From the NCBI RefSeq assembly GCF_000220395.1, contig NW_004085876.1, positions 1 to 64,000 on the forward strand: a stretch of 64,000 nt of DNA, given 5' to 3'. Positions 1-18,440 of this stretch are shown one piece after another (position 1 is the first letter of the stretch; every line of letters begins with the position of its first letter). Under the pieces are notes generated by a model. That model made no database searches. It had not been told where the DNA came from and saw nothing but the letters and a program-made list of their open reading frames with translations. A program made the translations under genes and the position numbers. The DNA is from Ichthyophthirius multifiliis (lineage: Eukaryota > Ciliophora > Oligohymenophorea > Hymenostomatida).

Positions 1-416
1 TATATTTTTTATTTTTTTTAAAAATAAATTATATAAAAAAATATGATAAAATAATTTAAAGTAAAAGGATAATATTATATAACATAAAAATAATATAATA
101 TATGATAAATAAATGAATAAATAAATATATAAATAAATATTAAATAAAAAAATTTTAAATATATAGATTTTTTTTTTTCAATGAATAATTATTTATCACT
201 ATAACAATAATATATTTTTAATTTTTATATATACAAATATTTATTTTATATAGTTAATAAAAAAATAATATAAAATAAATTTAAATTAAAATAAATAAAT
301 GATAAAATTTTTAGAAATATATAAAATATTAGTATTTTTTTTTTTTAATTATATAATAAAAAATTATATAATTTTAAGAGTAATTTTTATTGAAAAAAAA
401 AATATGGATTTATATA
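1..416. other. AT-rich flank, no gene seen
   Basis: Almost pure A/T with short homopolymers. It lies 3' of the minus-strand kinase gene whose TGA stop is at 417-419. I see no coding signal, RNA gene or repeat that stands out. Confidence 0.6.
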
Positions 417-6121
<5,705 letters not shown>

Positions 6122-8306
6122 TTTTTTACAATTTAAATTATTTATTGTTTATAAAATTTTTAAAGAATATTTTTGATAATATTTATTGCTTACTATATAA
6201 AAATAAAAAGGTATTATTTTCTGATAAATAATATATTATTAAGATATTTAATTAAAAAATTATGTTCTTATAATTAATATATTAAAAAACTATTTTATTG
6301 TCAATAATTCTATTTAAAATTATTTATTCAATTATATTTTTTAAATAAAAACATATATTTTCAATAATATATTTATATATATTTTAAAACGTTTTTTTTA
6401 TTCTGTAATAGATTATATTTATAAATAAAAATTATATATATATAAAATTATAATAATTATGTTTATAAATGAATTTTGCTATATAATAATGTATTTTATA
6501 CAATATTAATTTTAAAATTGTATTAATTTTTTTAAAAAAATAAATATTACTAATTTTTTATTTATTATTAATATATATTTAAACTATTATGAAAAAATTA
6601 ATATTGTAATAGTTTATTAACCTAAAAATTAAGATAAAAATAAAAATATATAAAAAAAAATTATATTAAATTAAATATTATTATTATTTTAATTATAAAA
6701 AATATAATATACTAACCTTTATATTATATATATATTTATTATTTTTATATTGTTATTATTATTATTAATATTATTTTTATTATTATTATTATTATTATAT
6801 TATTATTATTATTATTATTATTGCTATTATTGTTTTATTATTATTATTATTTTTATTGCTATTATTGTTATTATAATAATAATTATTTTCCTTATATTTT
6901 TTTTTTTATTTAATATATATTATCTGTTTATTATAATTTTTAGATTTTATTATATTATTCTATTTTTTTTTTTATCTTTATATATATATTATTATATGAT
7001 TTATAATTTTTTTTTTTTTATTTATTATAATATCCTTAAATATAATATTTTTTTATTTTTTAATATATAATTTATATTTATTTTCTTTATTAAATTCTTT
7101 ATTACTATATTTATTTTAACCTTATTTTTTCATTCTACAAAATTATTTTTTTTATTTAAATATATAATTATAATTTAATGCAAAATTATCATTTATAAGG
7201 TAATCTAATAATATTTTCTTATTTAATATTATTTTTGTATTTATAATTTTTTTTTAATATACTTTTTTTTTATAGCCTATCATAAAAATATTTTATATAC
7301 ATAAAAAGCAATTAAACTTATTTTATTTTTCTTAGATTTATTATATTAATTATTATATTTTATTACTATATGAATTTATTACTATTTTTCTATATATAAT
7401 TCCACTTAACAGTCCTATACTTTATCTCGATACAATTATTATGTTGATTTTTATTATCTTTTTATATTTTTCCACAAACTTTATATTTGCTTTCATCATG
7501 TCCTAAATCTCTTATTCACTTTTTGATTTTAAATTTTGTTAAATTAAAATGAAAAAAAAAATAAGAATTTTAATGTATTTATATTGTTAAATATTCTAAT
7601 ATTTAATTATTTTCTTAATTTTCAATATTTTGGGCATAAAAATACTTTCATCAAAATTTTTAACTCTATTATTTTTTTTGTATATATTTTAAATTTACTA
7701 TTTAATTTTATATTTATAATTATAATTTTTTTAGTATTTAATTATTATATTTTTATTTTTTTTATTTACCAAAATTTCTCTTAAATTATACTATTACTTT
7801 TGTGATTAAATATCTCTTTTACATTCTTAAATTATACTATTGCTTTTGTGATTAAATATCTCTTTTACATATTTAATCTTATTTTTAAAATAAGTTATTT
7901 TTTGCAAATTAATATTATTTATTTTTTACATATTTGGTGTTTATTTAATAATAAAATTAAATTTTATTATTATTTTTATATTTTCTATTCATAATACTTA
8001 TTAATTTAAGTTAATTAATAATAAATATATAAAAATGAAAAGAATATTTTTAGTTTTAATTAATAAATAATATTTTTTAAGTCAAAAACAATTTAAAATT
8101 TATAATTAAAATATTTAATAAATTATTATATTATTTTTAATATTTTTATCTCTTTCATAAAATTTATAAATTATTAATTTTATAATAATTAATTAATATT
8201 TTTTAAAAATATTATAAATATAACTAATTAATATTAACTTACTATTATTTATTTAAATTATTTTTAATAAAAATCCACTAAATTATTTTTTAATATATAT
8301 TTTATT
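6122..8306. other. Intergenic, includes trinucleotide-rich tract
   Basis: Lies between the kinase start and the EMC3 stop. The stretch at about 6740-6890 is dominated by TTA/ATT trinucleotides; a Leu/Tyr/Ile-only frame through it is a product of the repeat, not a gene. A 46-bp direct duplication sits at 7779-7870. Nothing else gene-like was seen. Confidence 0.6.
7779..7870. repeat. 46-bp direct tandem duplication
   Basis: Two adjacent copies of a 46-bp unit beginning TTCTTAAATTATACTAT or its variant. The copies differ at very few positions, for example TATTACTTT versus TATTGCTTT. Intergenic, no coding sense seen. Confidence 0.85.
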
Positions 8307-9400
8307 TCATTTAAATCCTAACATATATTTATATTTCTAAATTAAATCTTTTTCTGAGTTTTCTAATATATAATGATGTCTTACAAGTTCAATACTTTCT
8401 AGAAAAAGATACAAAAACATTTTAAATACAAAACATAAAAAATTAAATACCTTTTTCATTATTAAATATTTTTTTATAATCTGGTCCTTGTCCAGCCATC
8501 TATCCTCCCATCATGCCGGACATTTAACTCATAGGATTCATAGCTCCCATTCCTCCCATAGCTCCCATTCCACCAGGTCCTGATTTAACTGTTCTTGTTA
8601 AGCCTATATTAAAGTTTTGAATTAAAGACTATATATATTTTTTACTCTCTTTTATCTTAATTCTTATTCTTAATCTTTGTAGTTTCCTGTAAAAATGCTT
8701 ACAATTTGAGACAAAGAAGTTAATAATAAAAGTAAAGAGACAATGAAGATACATATCTCACATTTAAATTTAAAATGTCAACCCCACTTTATAACATTAT
8801 TCTGAATTTTTAAGTTAAAGGAAATGGTACACGAGCCAAAATAAAACCTGAAAATAATTAATTTACCCATGTATAAAGTAAAAATGTTGATAGACCCATT
8901 GATAAATTGTTCTTTAACATAGCTGTCATATTATTTGGATTCATTTATGCCATTTGCTACATTGGGTTTACTTAGGTTACTCTTTCTCCTCTAACAGTTA
9001 AATATCCTCCGTTCTTTTTACATAAATGATATTTTCTTATTTTGAATGAATTATCGGTTAATAAGCTATTATGCTTTATTATATTTTAACATCTTACTAT
9101 TTACTATCTTTATTTAATTATATATTAATAATTTATTAATATATTTTTTTTTTCATAATACTTATCACATATGTCTAAATATTCGTTTAATGCCGATATT
9201 TTTTCAATTGTTTTTTTTTCTGAATAAATAGATAAATAATGTCTAAATAAATTTACCTTTTTTATATTATTATTTGAATTATATTTTTTTTAAATATAAA
9301 TGATTTTTTATATGTAAAAAAATTAAAATACCATAAACATAACTATAACTATAGGACTAAAAACCCAATCTCTTATTCTATGATCAATAACTGTATCCAT
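8307..9400 (-). CDS. EMC3: ER membrane protein complex subunit 3 (EMC3/TMEM111 family)
   Basis: Start ATG 9398-9400, stop TGA 8307-8309, about 300 residues, close to the 260-residue family size. EMC3 is the YidC/Oxa1-like core of the ER membrane protein complex, inserting tail-anchored and multipass proteins. Family landmarks in order: N-terminal IRDWVFSPIVIV membrane helix followed by FRHYLS; KIRKYHL; NPNNMTAMLKNNLSMG; TWVNQLFSGFILARVPFPLT; RYVSSLSLYF; a Gly/Met-rich stretch; and DYKKIF near the C-terminus. Introns at 9257-9331, 9108-9161 and 8399-8450. Two frame problems occur: one missing base at the A/T run 8728-8731, where SLYF must continue into LLLTSLSQ, and a second discontinuity near 8580-8620, explained by either a 26-nt intron or another missing base. 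Product call is firm; exact protein is not. Confidence 0.9.
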
Positions 9401-9685
9401 TTAATTAAATATTTTTTATGTAGATGTTTTTATTTTTATTTTTTTAATAATATAATTATATATAATTTTTTGTTTTAACAAAAAATATTTTAAATATTAT
9501 ATCTTAGTTTTTTATTTTATTTTAATTTAATTTCTAATATTTTAAAAATAATAAATTAATATTATTTTATTTTTCTTTGATTGTTTGCTGCTTTTTGTTT
9601 TTATTTAATTTTTAGAACATTATTTAGATTATAACAATTTTAAGTTTAAATTAAATATTATTTTTTACAAATTTAGTAAATTATA

Positions 9686-10930
9686 ATGAATATTAAAGAG
9701 CTTATATAATTTTTATTAAAAAAAATCCATTTGCTTATTTTATGAAAATAATTAATATAGATTTAATTAACCTTTTTTATGAATTAAATAATATAAATTA
9801 TGGAATATTTAATACACAAATGAATTTTATATTCAAGAATAAGTTTTGATATATAATTAAAAAATATTTAGAATTAATTTTAGTTTTAAATTTTTTAAAA
9901 TATTATAAATTTTAACTAAAAATTAAAAAATATAGGATTTACATTATTTAATAAAAAAAAAAACTTGTTATTCTTTTAAAGTTATTTATAACAATTAAAA
10001 ATAAAAATGTTATTCATTAATATTTTACTATAATTAATATAATTATAAATTATTTTACTATAATTAATATAATTATAAATTTTAGCAAAAAGTAATAAAC
10101 TTTTTAAATAATAATCACTTTTAAAATATTTTTTGTTAAAATAAATAAAATAATAATAAAGAAATTTTTATAAATTAAAATTTAATTAAATATTTAAAAG
10201 TTTGAAATCAAAAAATATATTATTGCGAATCGCATGAAAAATATCAAGTTTTATGTAAAAATATTTAAACTTATAAGAATTTATATAAATTTAATAAATC
10301 TATAACAGAGTAAAATATAAAAAAATGAATTTAATATTATTTTGAGTGAAAATATATTAAGCAATATATAAAAATAAATTTAATTATTAGTGAAAATCTA
10401 TACAATTATGAATAAATAAATATAATTAGAAATTAATTTTATTAATAATATATGAATAATTTTAATATAATTAATTATTCTAATTGATTTATAATATTAA
10501 TAGATAATTTTTTAATTAAAAAAAAGGAATAAAAACAGTTTTTAGAATAAATATGTGATAATTCAAGTTAAATTACATAAGCTTTTAATTGAATAGAAAA
10601 AATAATTATTAAAATTAAATTAAAATAAAAAAGAATATGTATTATCTAATTAAATAAAAATAATAAATAATAATATGATTTAAATTAATAGCGAAGGTGT
10701 TTATGGATAAATTTAGAATATATAGAATATAAATAAGTTTATTGGATCTGTTAAAAATCATGTAAATAATAATTTAGTTTTAGGTAAATGCTTTTATCTT
10801 AAACATATTAAAAATATTGATTGTATAAAAATGAAAATTTGTGTACCTTAAAATGTATTAGAGTTTATAGATTTCCTATTAAAATAAAATACTAAATTAA
10901 ATATTAAAATTTCAAGTTAAATCAATTTTA
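9686..10930 (+). pseudogene. Possible degenerate or multi-intron gene, unrecognised
   Basis: From ATG 9686 a frame reads MNIKELIQFLLKK and, if one base is added to the following A run, continues NPFAYFMKIINIDLINLFYE. A second patch at about 10510-10930 is open and contains NSEGVYGQIQ, GKCFYLKHIKNIDC and PQNVLEFIDFLLKQ, with slightly more G/C than its surroundings. No TGA occurs in any frame between 9850 and 10202. I do not recognise a family. It could be a gene with several introns, a decaying copy, or chance. Confidence 0.25.
10021..10080. repeat. Perfect 30-bp tandem duplication
   Basis: Two identical adjacent 30-bp copies, each beginning TATTTTACTATAATTAATAT. It lies in the A/T-rich region upstream of the leucyl-tRNA synthetase gene. 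Confidence 0.9.
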
Positions 10931-11293
10931 TATTAATGAATTAATTAAATATTTTATAAATTTAATATATTTTTTATATTTGTTATTGATTAAGTATGTT
11001 TAGTTTTTCTATATATTTTTATGAAGTTTTATATTTAAATCTAACATTAATTTAAAAATTAATATAAAAGATATATAATATTGTAAAAAATAAATAAAAT
11101 TAAAATATATATATATGTTTTATATTTAAAAAAATAAAAATAAAAATAAAATAAGTATTATAGATATTAAATTAAATAAAAATTAATTTTAAAATAAATG
11201 ATATTAACTCTAAAAAAAATATCAAGTTTAATAAAATAAAAAAGAACAAATTAATTAATATTTTAATAAAAATTAAATTTTTCTAAAATAATC

Positions 11294-12731
11294 ATGGATA
11301 AATAAGACAAACAAGAAGCCCCTAAAAAGCAATTTGCAAGACGTGACGGTTTAATGGAACTTGAAAGATAAGCACAAGCAAAATGGGAATAAGAAAAAAC
11401 TTATTAAGCAGAACCAAATCCTGGATAAAAAAAATACTTATTAACATTCCCTTATCCATATTTAAATGGAAGACTACACCTTGGTCATGCATATACTATG
11501 ACTAAAGTTGATTTTACTGCTCGTTATAAAATTTTATAAGGATATAATGTTGTTTTTCCTTTTGGTTTTCATTGCACTGGGTAACCAATTTGTGCAGCTG
11601 CAAATAAATTGTAAAGTGAAATTAATTAATTCGGTTGTCCTCCAAAATTCCCAAATGAAGGTGTTGATTAAAGGTAATGGAATATTTTGAAAAAAATGGG
11701 TATTAGTGAAGAAGTAATTAATTTTAATTTTTATATATATAAAATAAATAAACAATATAAACAAATGATTTTAAAAAATTTTATTATTATTAATATATAA
11801 AAAATATTCAATATATTATAAATTTGAAAATAATATTATAAAAATTACTAAAATATTTTAATTAAAAATAAATTTACTTATATATTGATATTTTTTTATT
11901 TATTTATTAATATTTTTTTTTATTTTATTAAAAAAATAATTCTAATATTTTATTGTAATTTAACAGGAAATACCAAAATTTGTAGATACTAAATTCTGGA
12001 CATAATTTTTTCATCCTTTTGCCACTTAAGATTTAAAATATTTCGGAGTTTCCGTTGATCATAGAAGATCTTTTATTACCACAGAGGTTAATCCATATTA
12101 TGATTCATTCATAAAATGGCAATTTACATTACTCAAGGAAAGAAAATACATTAATTTTGGAAAAAGACCTTCAATATTCTCTATTACAGATAAATAAATG
12201 TGTGCTGATCATGATAGAGCAGAAGGAGAAGGTTTGGGACCATAAGAATACACACTTATTAAGTTAAAAATATTAGAACTTAACAGTGCTTTAGCTCCTT
12301 TGTAAGGAAAAATGTTTATTTGGCAGCAGCTACTCTTAGACCTGAAACAATGTATGGATAAACTAATTGTTTTGTACTTCCTGAAGGAATTTATGGAGCA
12401 TTTGAAATGATAAATGATGAAGTAAATATATATATATATAAGTAAAAAATAAAAATAATATAATTTAAAAAGATATTTATTGTTTCAGAAAGAGCAGCAA
12501 AAAATATGGCTTATTAAGATTTAACGAAAGAATATGGCTAGGTAAAAAAAATACTAGAAATTAAAGGAACTGATTTGTTAGGACTTCCTTTAAAAGCACC
12601 ATTAGCTAAATATGAAAAAATATATGCACTTCCTATGCTATCAATTTTAATGGATAAAGGTAAAGAATACAAATATAAATAAATATAAATAAATATTAAT
12701 AAATATAAATAAATATAAATAAATATAAATA

Positions 12732-12769
<38 letters not shown>

Positions 12770-13684
12770 TTAATTTTATATATAAACTTATATTTTTTTT
12801 TTTATATTTTTTTTTTAATTTTTTTAATTTATTATTATATAAAATTTATTTATTATTTTTTTTAAACATATTTTTTATATTTTTGATAAAAATTATTTAA
12901 AAAAAAAATCTATAATTTTAAAATATATCTATATAGGTACTGGCATAGTAACTTCTGTACCTTCAGATGCACCTGATGACTATGCTACATTAAGAGATTT
13001 ATAAAAGAAACAGGCCTTTAGAGAAAAATTTGGTATTAAAGATTATCATATTATACCTTTTGAACCTGTTCCTATTATCGAAATTCCTTAAATGGGAAAT
13101 TTATCTGCAATATTAGCTTGTGAGGAATTTAAAGTAGCGTCATAAAACGATAAAGAAAAATTAAAATTAGCTAAAGATAAATGCTACACTAAAGGTTTTT
13201 ACGATGGAAAAATGTTAGTTGGTAAATATAAAGGTAAAAAAGTACAAGAGGCGAAAGAATAAGTAAAAAAAGATCTTATAATATCACAAGAAGCAGTATC
13301 TTATTATGAACCTGAAGGAAAAGTGATTTCTCGTTCTGGCGATGAATGCATAGTAAGTCTATGTGATCAATGGTATATTTCTTATAATGATGAAAATTGG
13401 AAAAAATAAATAAGAGAACATGTAAATGGACCAAACTTTAATTGCTATAATAATGTTGTTCTTAAAAGTATATAAACAACAGTTGATTGGTTAAATCATT
13501 GGGGATGTTCTCGTTCGTTTGGACTTGGAACCCGTTTACCATTTGATGATAAATATCTGATTGAATCTCTTTCTGATTCAACGATTTATATGGCTTATTA
13601 TACTATTAGTCATTTATTATAAGGTAAAAATAAAAATATATAAAAATATAAAAATATAAATATAAATATAAATATAAATTATAT

Positions 13685-13723
<39 letters not shown>

Positions 13724-15357
13724 CTTATTTATTTTATTATTTTATCTATTTTTTTTATTATCTTATTTTTTTAAGGAAACGTTTAAGGATCTTAAGTTGG
13801 TCATTTAGGAATAACTCCTGATTAATTGAATCGTGAATTTTGGGATTATATATTTTTAAATTGTTAATATAATTAATAAATAAAAGTTAATGAAGATAAA
13901 TGTATATAGATTAGAAACTCATTTTAATATTGGTATCCTTTAGATCTCCGTGCTTCTGCTAAAGATTTAGTTAAAAATCATCTTACAATGAGTTTATTTA
14001 ATCATGCAGCAATATGGGATTAATAGCCACATATGTGGCCTCGTTCATATTTCGTGAATGGTTATATGTTAGTCGATGGTAAAAAAATGTCCAAATAAAA
14101 TGGAAATTTTTATACTTTAAAAGATATAGTGGATAAATATGGTGCTGATGCAACTCGTTTTGCATTAGCGGAATCTGGAGATTCATAAGATGATGCTAAT
14201 TTCGAAATTAAAATTGCTGATAATTCAATTTTAAAGATTTCTACATTAGAAATGTGGATTAAAGAATATGTGAAAAATGTTTCTGATGCAAGAGATTATA
14301 ATGATCAAGTATGTAATGAAAAAGTAGTATTTTTTGATAAAGTATTCACAAATTAAATTAAATAATTGACAATTTAATGTATAAAATCTTATGAGGAACT
14401 TAAATTTAGAGATGTTACAAAATATGGGTTTCATGAATTTGGATCTATTAAAGATGAATATTTAATAAATTGTGAAAAATTAGGAGGACCTCGTAAAGAT
14501 ATTTTATTAGAATGGATTAAATATTAATTACTTTTAATATATCCTATTGCACCTCATTTTGCGGAAATTGCTTGGTAGAATTAATTTTGGCTTTTATTAT
14601 CTAAAGAATAATAAGAAAAAATTAAAAAAAATATAAATGAAAATACTTTACCTAAAATAAGTGAGTTTATTATTGATGAAGTGGTTTTAAGATCGTATAA
14701 TTGTCTTTAAAATTTCCTAAGAAATGTGAGACTTACATATGCTAAATAAACTTAAATAAAAAAAGGAAATAAAGAAATTGTATTTAATAAAGCAATAGTA
14801 ATATATACAGTTAAATATAATGATTGGTAGTAAAAAGTAATTTTATTAAAAAAAAAATATAAATATATAAATAAATATATTTATATTTATATTTATATTT
14901 ATATTTATATTTATATTTTTTTTTGTTTAAAATATTTTTTTTTTTATACTTTATATTAGGTTTTAGAATAATTAAGAAATTCTCTTTAGGGAGATGTCTT
15001 AAATATAGATTGGAAAAATAAAATTCGAGATAGTTTAGATATTTCTGTTGATATTAAGAAAAAATCTTTATAATTTGCAGCTTTTATTTAAAAAGAATTT
15101 GAAACTTCCGGAAAAGAAGCTATTGAAAGTATTTTACCTTTTAACGAACTTTAGCTTCTTTAAGATAACAAAGAAAATATTTTAAAAGAAGTTAAACTTG
15201 AAAATATTGAAGTTTTATATATATTTTTTATATATTTATAACATTTTATTTTTAATAGTTTTTATGTGCTGATGATGCTGAAAAAAGTTAAGAAAAAGTT
15301 TTTTTGACTGCAGTATAAAATTGTATGCCTGGAAAAGCCTAAATTATATTTATATGA
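11294..15357 (+). CDS. Cytosolic leucyl-tRNA synthetase (LeuRS)
   Basis: Class I synthetase that charges tRNA-Leu; 1053 residues after splicing, as usual for eukaryotic cytosolic LeuRS (about 1080). Start ATG 11294, stop TGA 15355-15357. [14 protein letters not shown] carries the HIGH-type signature at about residue 60; the editing domain includes [14 protein letters not shown] and [27 protein letters not shown] follows; the KMSK loop is DGKKMSKQNGNF near residue 685. Introns: 11714-11966, 12422-12472, 12660-12936, 13624-13775, 14837-14959, 15212-15258; all phases fit. One base is missing at the A run 12308-12312: exon 11967-12421 is 455 nt and the frame breaks exactly where [15 protein letters not shown] is expected. 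The total becomes divisible by three only with that base added. Call is certain. Confidence 0.97.
12660..12936 (+). repeat. LeuRS intron 3 with (TAAATA)n and (TA)n microsatellites
   Basis: A 277-nt intron beginning with about ten imperfect ATAAATA units (12668-12735) followed by a TA run (about 12736-12756). Other long LeuRS introns also carry simple repeats: ATTT runs near 13680-13730 and TTTATA units near 14878-14918. Confidence 0.8.
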
Positions 15358-18300
15358 GTTTGAAAAAAATATAAATATCTTTGTTAGCTTAAAAATTTAT
15401 AAATAAATATAATATTTAATCCTATTTTATATAAAAAAAAATTATTTGAAGTAAAATTAAATTAATAAAAACTAAAAATTATTAATAAATATATAATTCT
15501 ATAAAAAAATTATTTAATAATTATTTTTTATTTAAAAATAGTAAATATAAATATATTTAAAATAAATATTATTTAATATTTTTAAAAAAAAAATGATTTT
15601 AAATTTATTATAAATATTAATTCAAATAAAAATAATATTTTAAATATTTTAAAATATATAAATTTTACAATAAATATTGATTAATTTTATTCATTTATAT
15701 TTATAAAAAATACAAATTATTTATTTAGATATTTACAAATATATTTATAATACTTAATATTAATTATTATAAATATAATATATAAAATTTTTATAATTAA
15801 ACAAAATTATAAATTTATTTTATTTTTCTATCATAATTAGAAATTATTTCATATTGATATACATTATTAAAATTTTTAATTAATTATATCTAATTAATTT
15901 CTTAAATCTTTTATTTTGTATTTATCTAAAAACTTATTATTTTATATTAATATTATTTTAATTTTTTCCTAATTATTATAAATTCTAAATTTATAAAATT
16001 ACTATCGCATACATATGTATATTAAAAATTTTATCTATTATTTTTTTAAATTTTTTTATAAATTTTATTAATACTTTCTTAATTAAAAAATAATATACTT
16101 TTTATTATAATATTTTTTTAAAGATTTAAAAGTTTATTTTACATTAATTTTAATGCTAAAACTTTATTTTTTCTTGGCTGATATTATATAAATTTAATTT
16201 TATTTATAACAAATTAATTTAATGTAAAAATATATATAAATAAAATTTTTTTTTTAATTATTTTAAGGTGAATCTTCAATAAAAAATACATAAAAATGTT
16301 ATTTCAATTTATTTTTTTAAGTGATTAATGCTTTTATTTAAGATAATTTTTTTAAAAAATGTGTTATAAAGGTTTATATGTATTTTTTGTGAAATCGTTA
16401 TCAGAAAGGTAAAACATATTTTTAAACTATTACTAATAGTATAATTATTTAACATTTGTAAATCAGTTTGAAATAAATTTATATTTTCTTAAAATCATCT
16501 TAAATTTATAATTTTTAAAAGGATATTTTAAATTTTATCTATGATTATTTTATTTTAAATGATTTGTTTTTACATATATTAGTATAAAATTATTAATTTT
16601 TTTTAATATATAGATTATGGAAATTCAAATACTTACTGCTCTAATTAATATTTTTAATTAATTTTATTTATTCTTTATTAAATATATATTAATTTAATTA
16701 AAATATAAAATAATTAATTATAATGAGTAAGATTATAAATTTTAATTTATTAAAAAATATAAATATTTTTTATTATAAAAATAAAAGATAAAATTATTAG
16801 AAATATAAAATACTATTTTTAAATAAATTATTAAATCAAATAAATTACAAAGTGTAAAATAGCTATTTTTTAATTTAATGAAAAAATATTTTTTAAATAA
16901 AATATAGTTCATATGAAATTTTTTAAAAAAAAAATAAATAAAAAAATATGCAATTTAATTTTTTTTTTTTTATATAATAAAACTATAATTATATAGGATT
17001 TTCTTATTAAAAATTATATATACATTTATTAATATTTTAATAAAAAAGAAACTTAAAAAAAATAAAATATAAAAAATTATGAATATAAATATTGTAAAAA
17101 AAAAAAAAATCTTATATTATTTAATAAAAATATTTGCAAAATTTTTATAATAAAAGAATTAAGATGATAAAAATTTGCATAAATATTAACTAAATTATGG
17201 ATAATCTAAATAGAAAAAATATAAATAAAATAAAATTAAAATAAATATGAAGAAATATATAAATGTTTCTTTATAAATATAAAAAAAATAATGATATACA
17301 TATATTTATATATATATATTTATATTTATAAATATATTTATATTTTATTTATATATATAAATATTTTTTTTATCTAATGTATTTTTTTATTATATTTATT
17401 TAATATATTTTTTTTAATTATTATTAATTTATTTTGACATATCTTTTTTTTTTTTATTTTTATTTTTATATTTTAATTATTTTGTTTAATGCAAAAACAT
17501 TTTATATTTTATTTTATTTTTTTTATTTTTTCTTTTAAATAAAATTAAGATATTATAATTATAATTATATTATTTTTACTGTATTTTTATAAATAATAAT
17601 TATTATTAATTTTAATATTATTAATGTAATATTTAAAATTTTTTTGTTAACATTTCTTAATTCTTTTTTTATATAAAACTAATTATCTAAATCTAAAATA
17701 AAATTTGATTAAAAATTTGATCTAATATTTTTTTACTTTATCATCATCTTATAAATATTTGAAATTATATAATTTTAATTTAATTTTTTTTTTTTTCTTT
17801 TCATTTATTTTTGTTATAAAATAATTATAATTATTATATTTTTTTTTTATTTAATTTATCGTTTTTAAAACAATATTATTATAATTTATTATTTTATTAT
17901 ATAATAGTCATTTATAATTTATTTATTGTTTATTTATTTTTAATTTTCTTTATAGCTACTCTTTTTTTTTATATTTTATAGAAATAGTTTTTATTTTTAA
18001 TATTTTTTAAAAAAAACTGTTTTTATATAAATTAATTTTTTTATAGTTTAAATACTAATATTTTATAAAATGAATAATTCTAATAATTTAATTATAAATA
18101 ATTTATTAGATGTTTATAAAACTTTAGATAAATTATTAATTTTACTAATAATTCAAAAATAAATATAAATTACTTAAAATTAGCATAGCAAATATACAAT
18201 AAGTTTTAATTGTATTTTTTTTATTAATATTTACGTTATCATAATATTTAAAAATATATTTTTAATTTCTGAAATTTGTTTTTTTTATTACATATATTTG

Positions 18301-18440
18301 TAATTATGAAACTAATTGAAATAAATTTAACAAAAATTTTATTTATATATAATATAAATAAATAAAAAATAATTAAAAGTAAAAAAAAAAAACCAAGAAA
18401 ATAATAATCTATTAAAAAAAAAAATTGAAAAAAATAACTA
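15358..18440. other. 3.1-kb AT-rich intergenic stretch
   Basis: Long A/T tracts and short TA runs. I read both strands for TGA-only frames and for G/C-rich RNA-like islands and saw nothing that supports a gene. Part of it must contain the promoter of the STAND NTPase gene. Confidence 0.5.

Larger units (their letters stand above)
9401..11293. other. Divergent intergenic region between EMC3 and LeuRS; coding-like patches
   Basis: Separates two divergently transcribed housekeeping genes, so it should hold both promoters, but no element is recognisable in the A/T background. Coding-like patches occur on the plus strand at about 9686-9850 and 10510-10930 (see separate entry). A perfect 30-bp tandem duplication is at 10021-10080. 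Confidence 0.45.

Noticed and set aside
6750-7070. Open frame of Leu, Tyr and Ile codons
   Set aside because: It is the translation of a TTA/ATT simple-repeat tract, with no other composition, no start context and no family.
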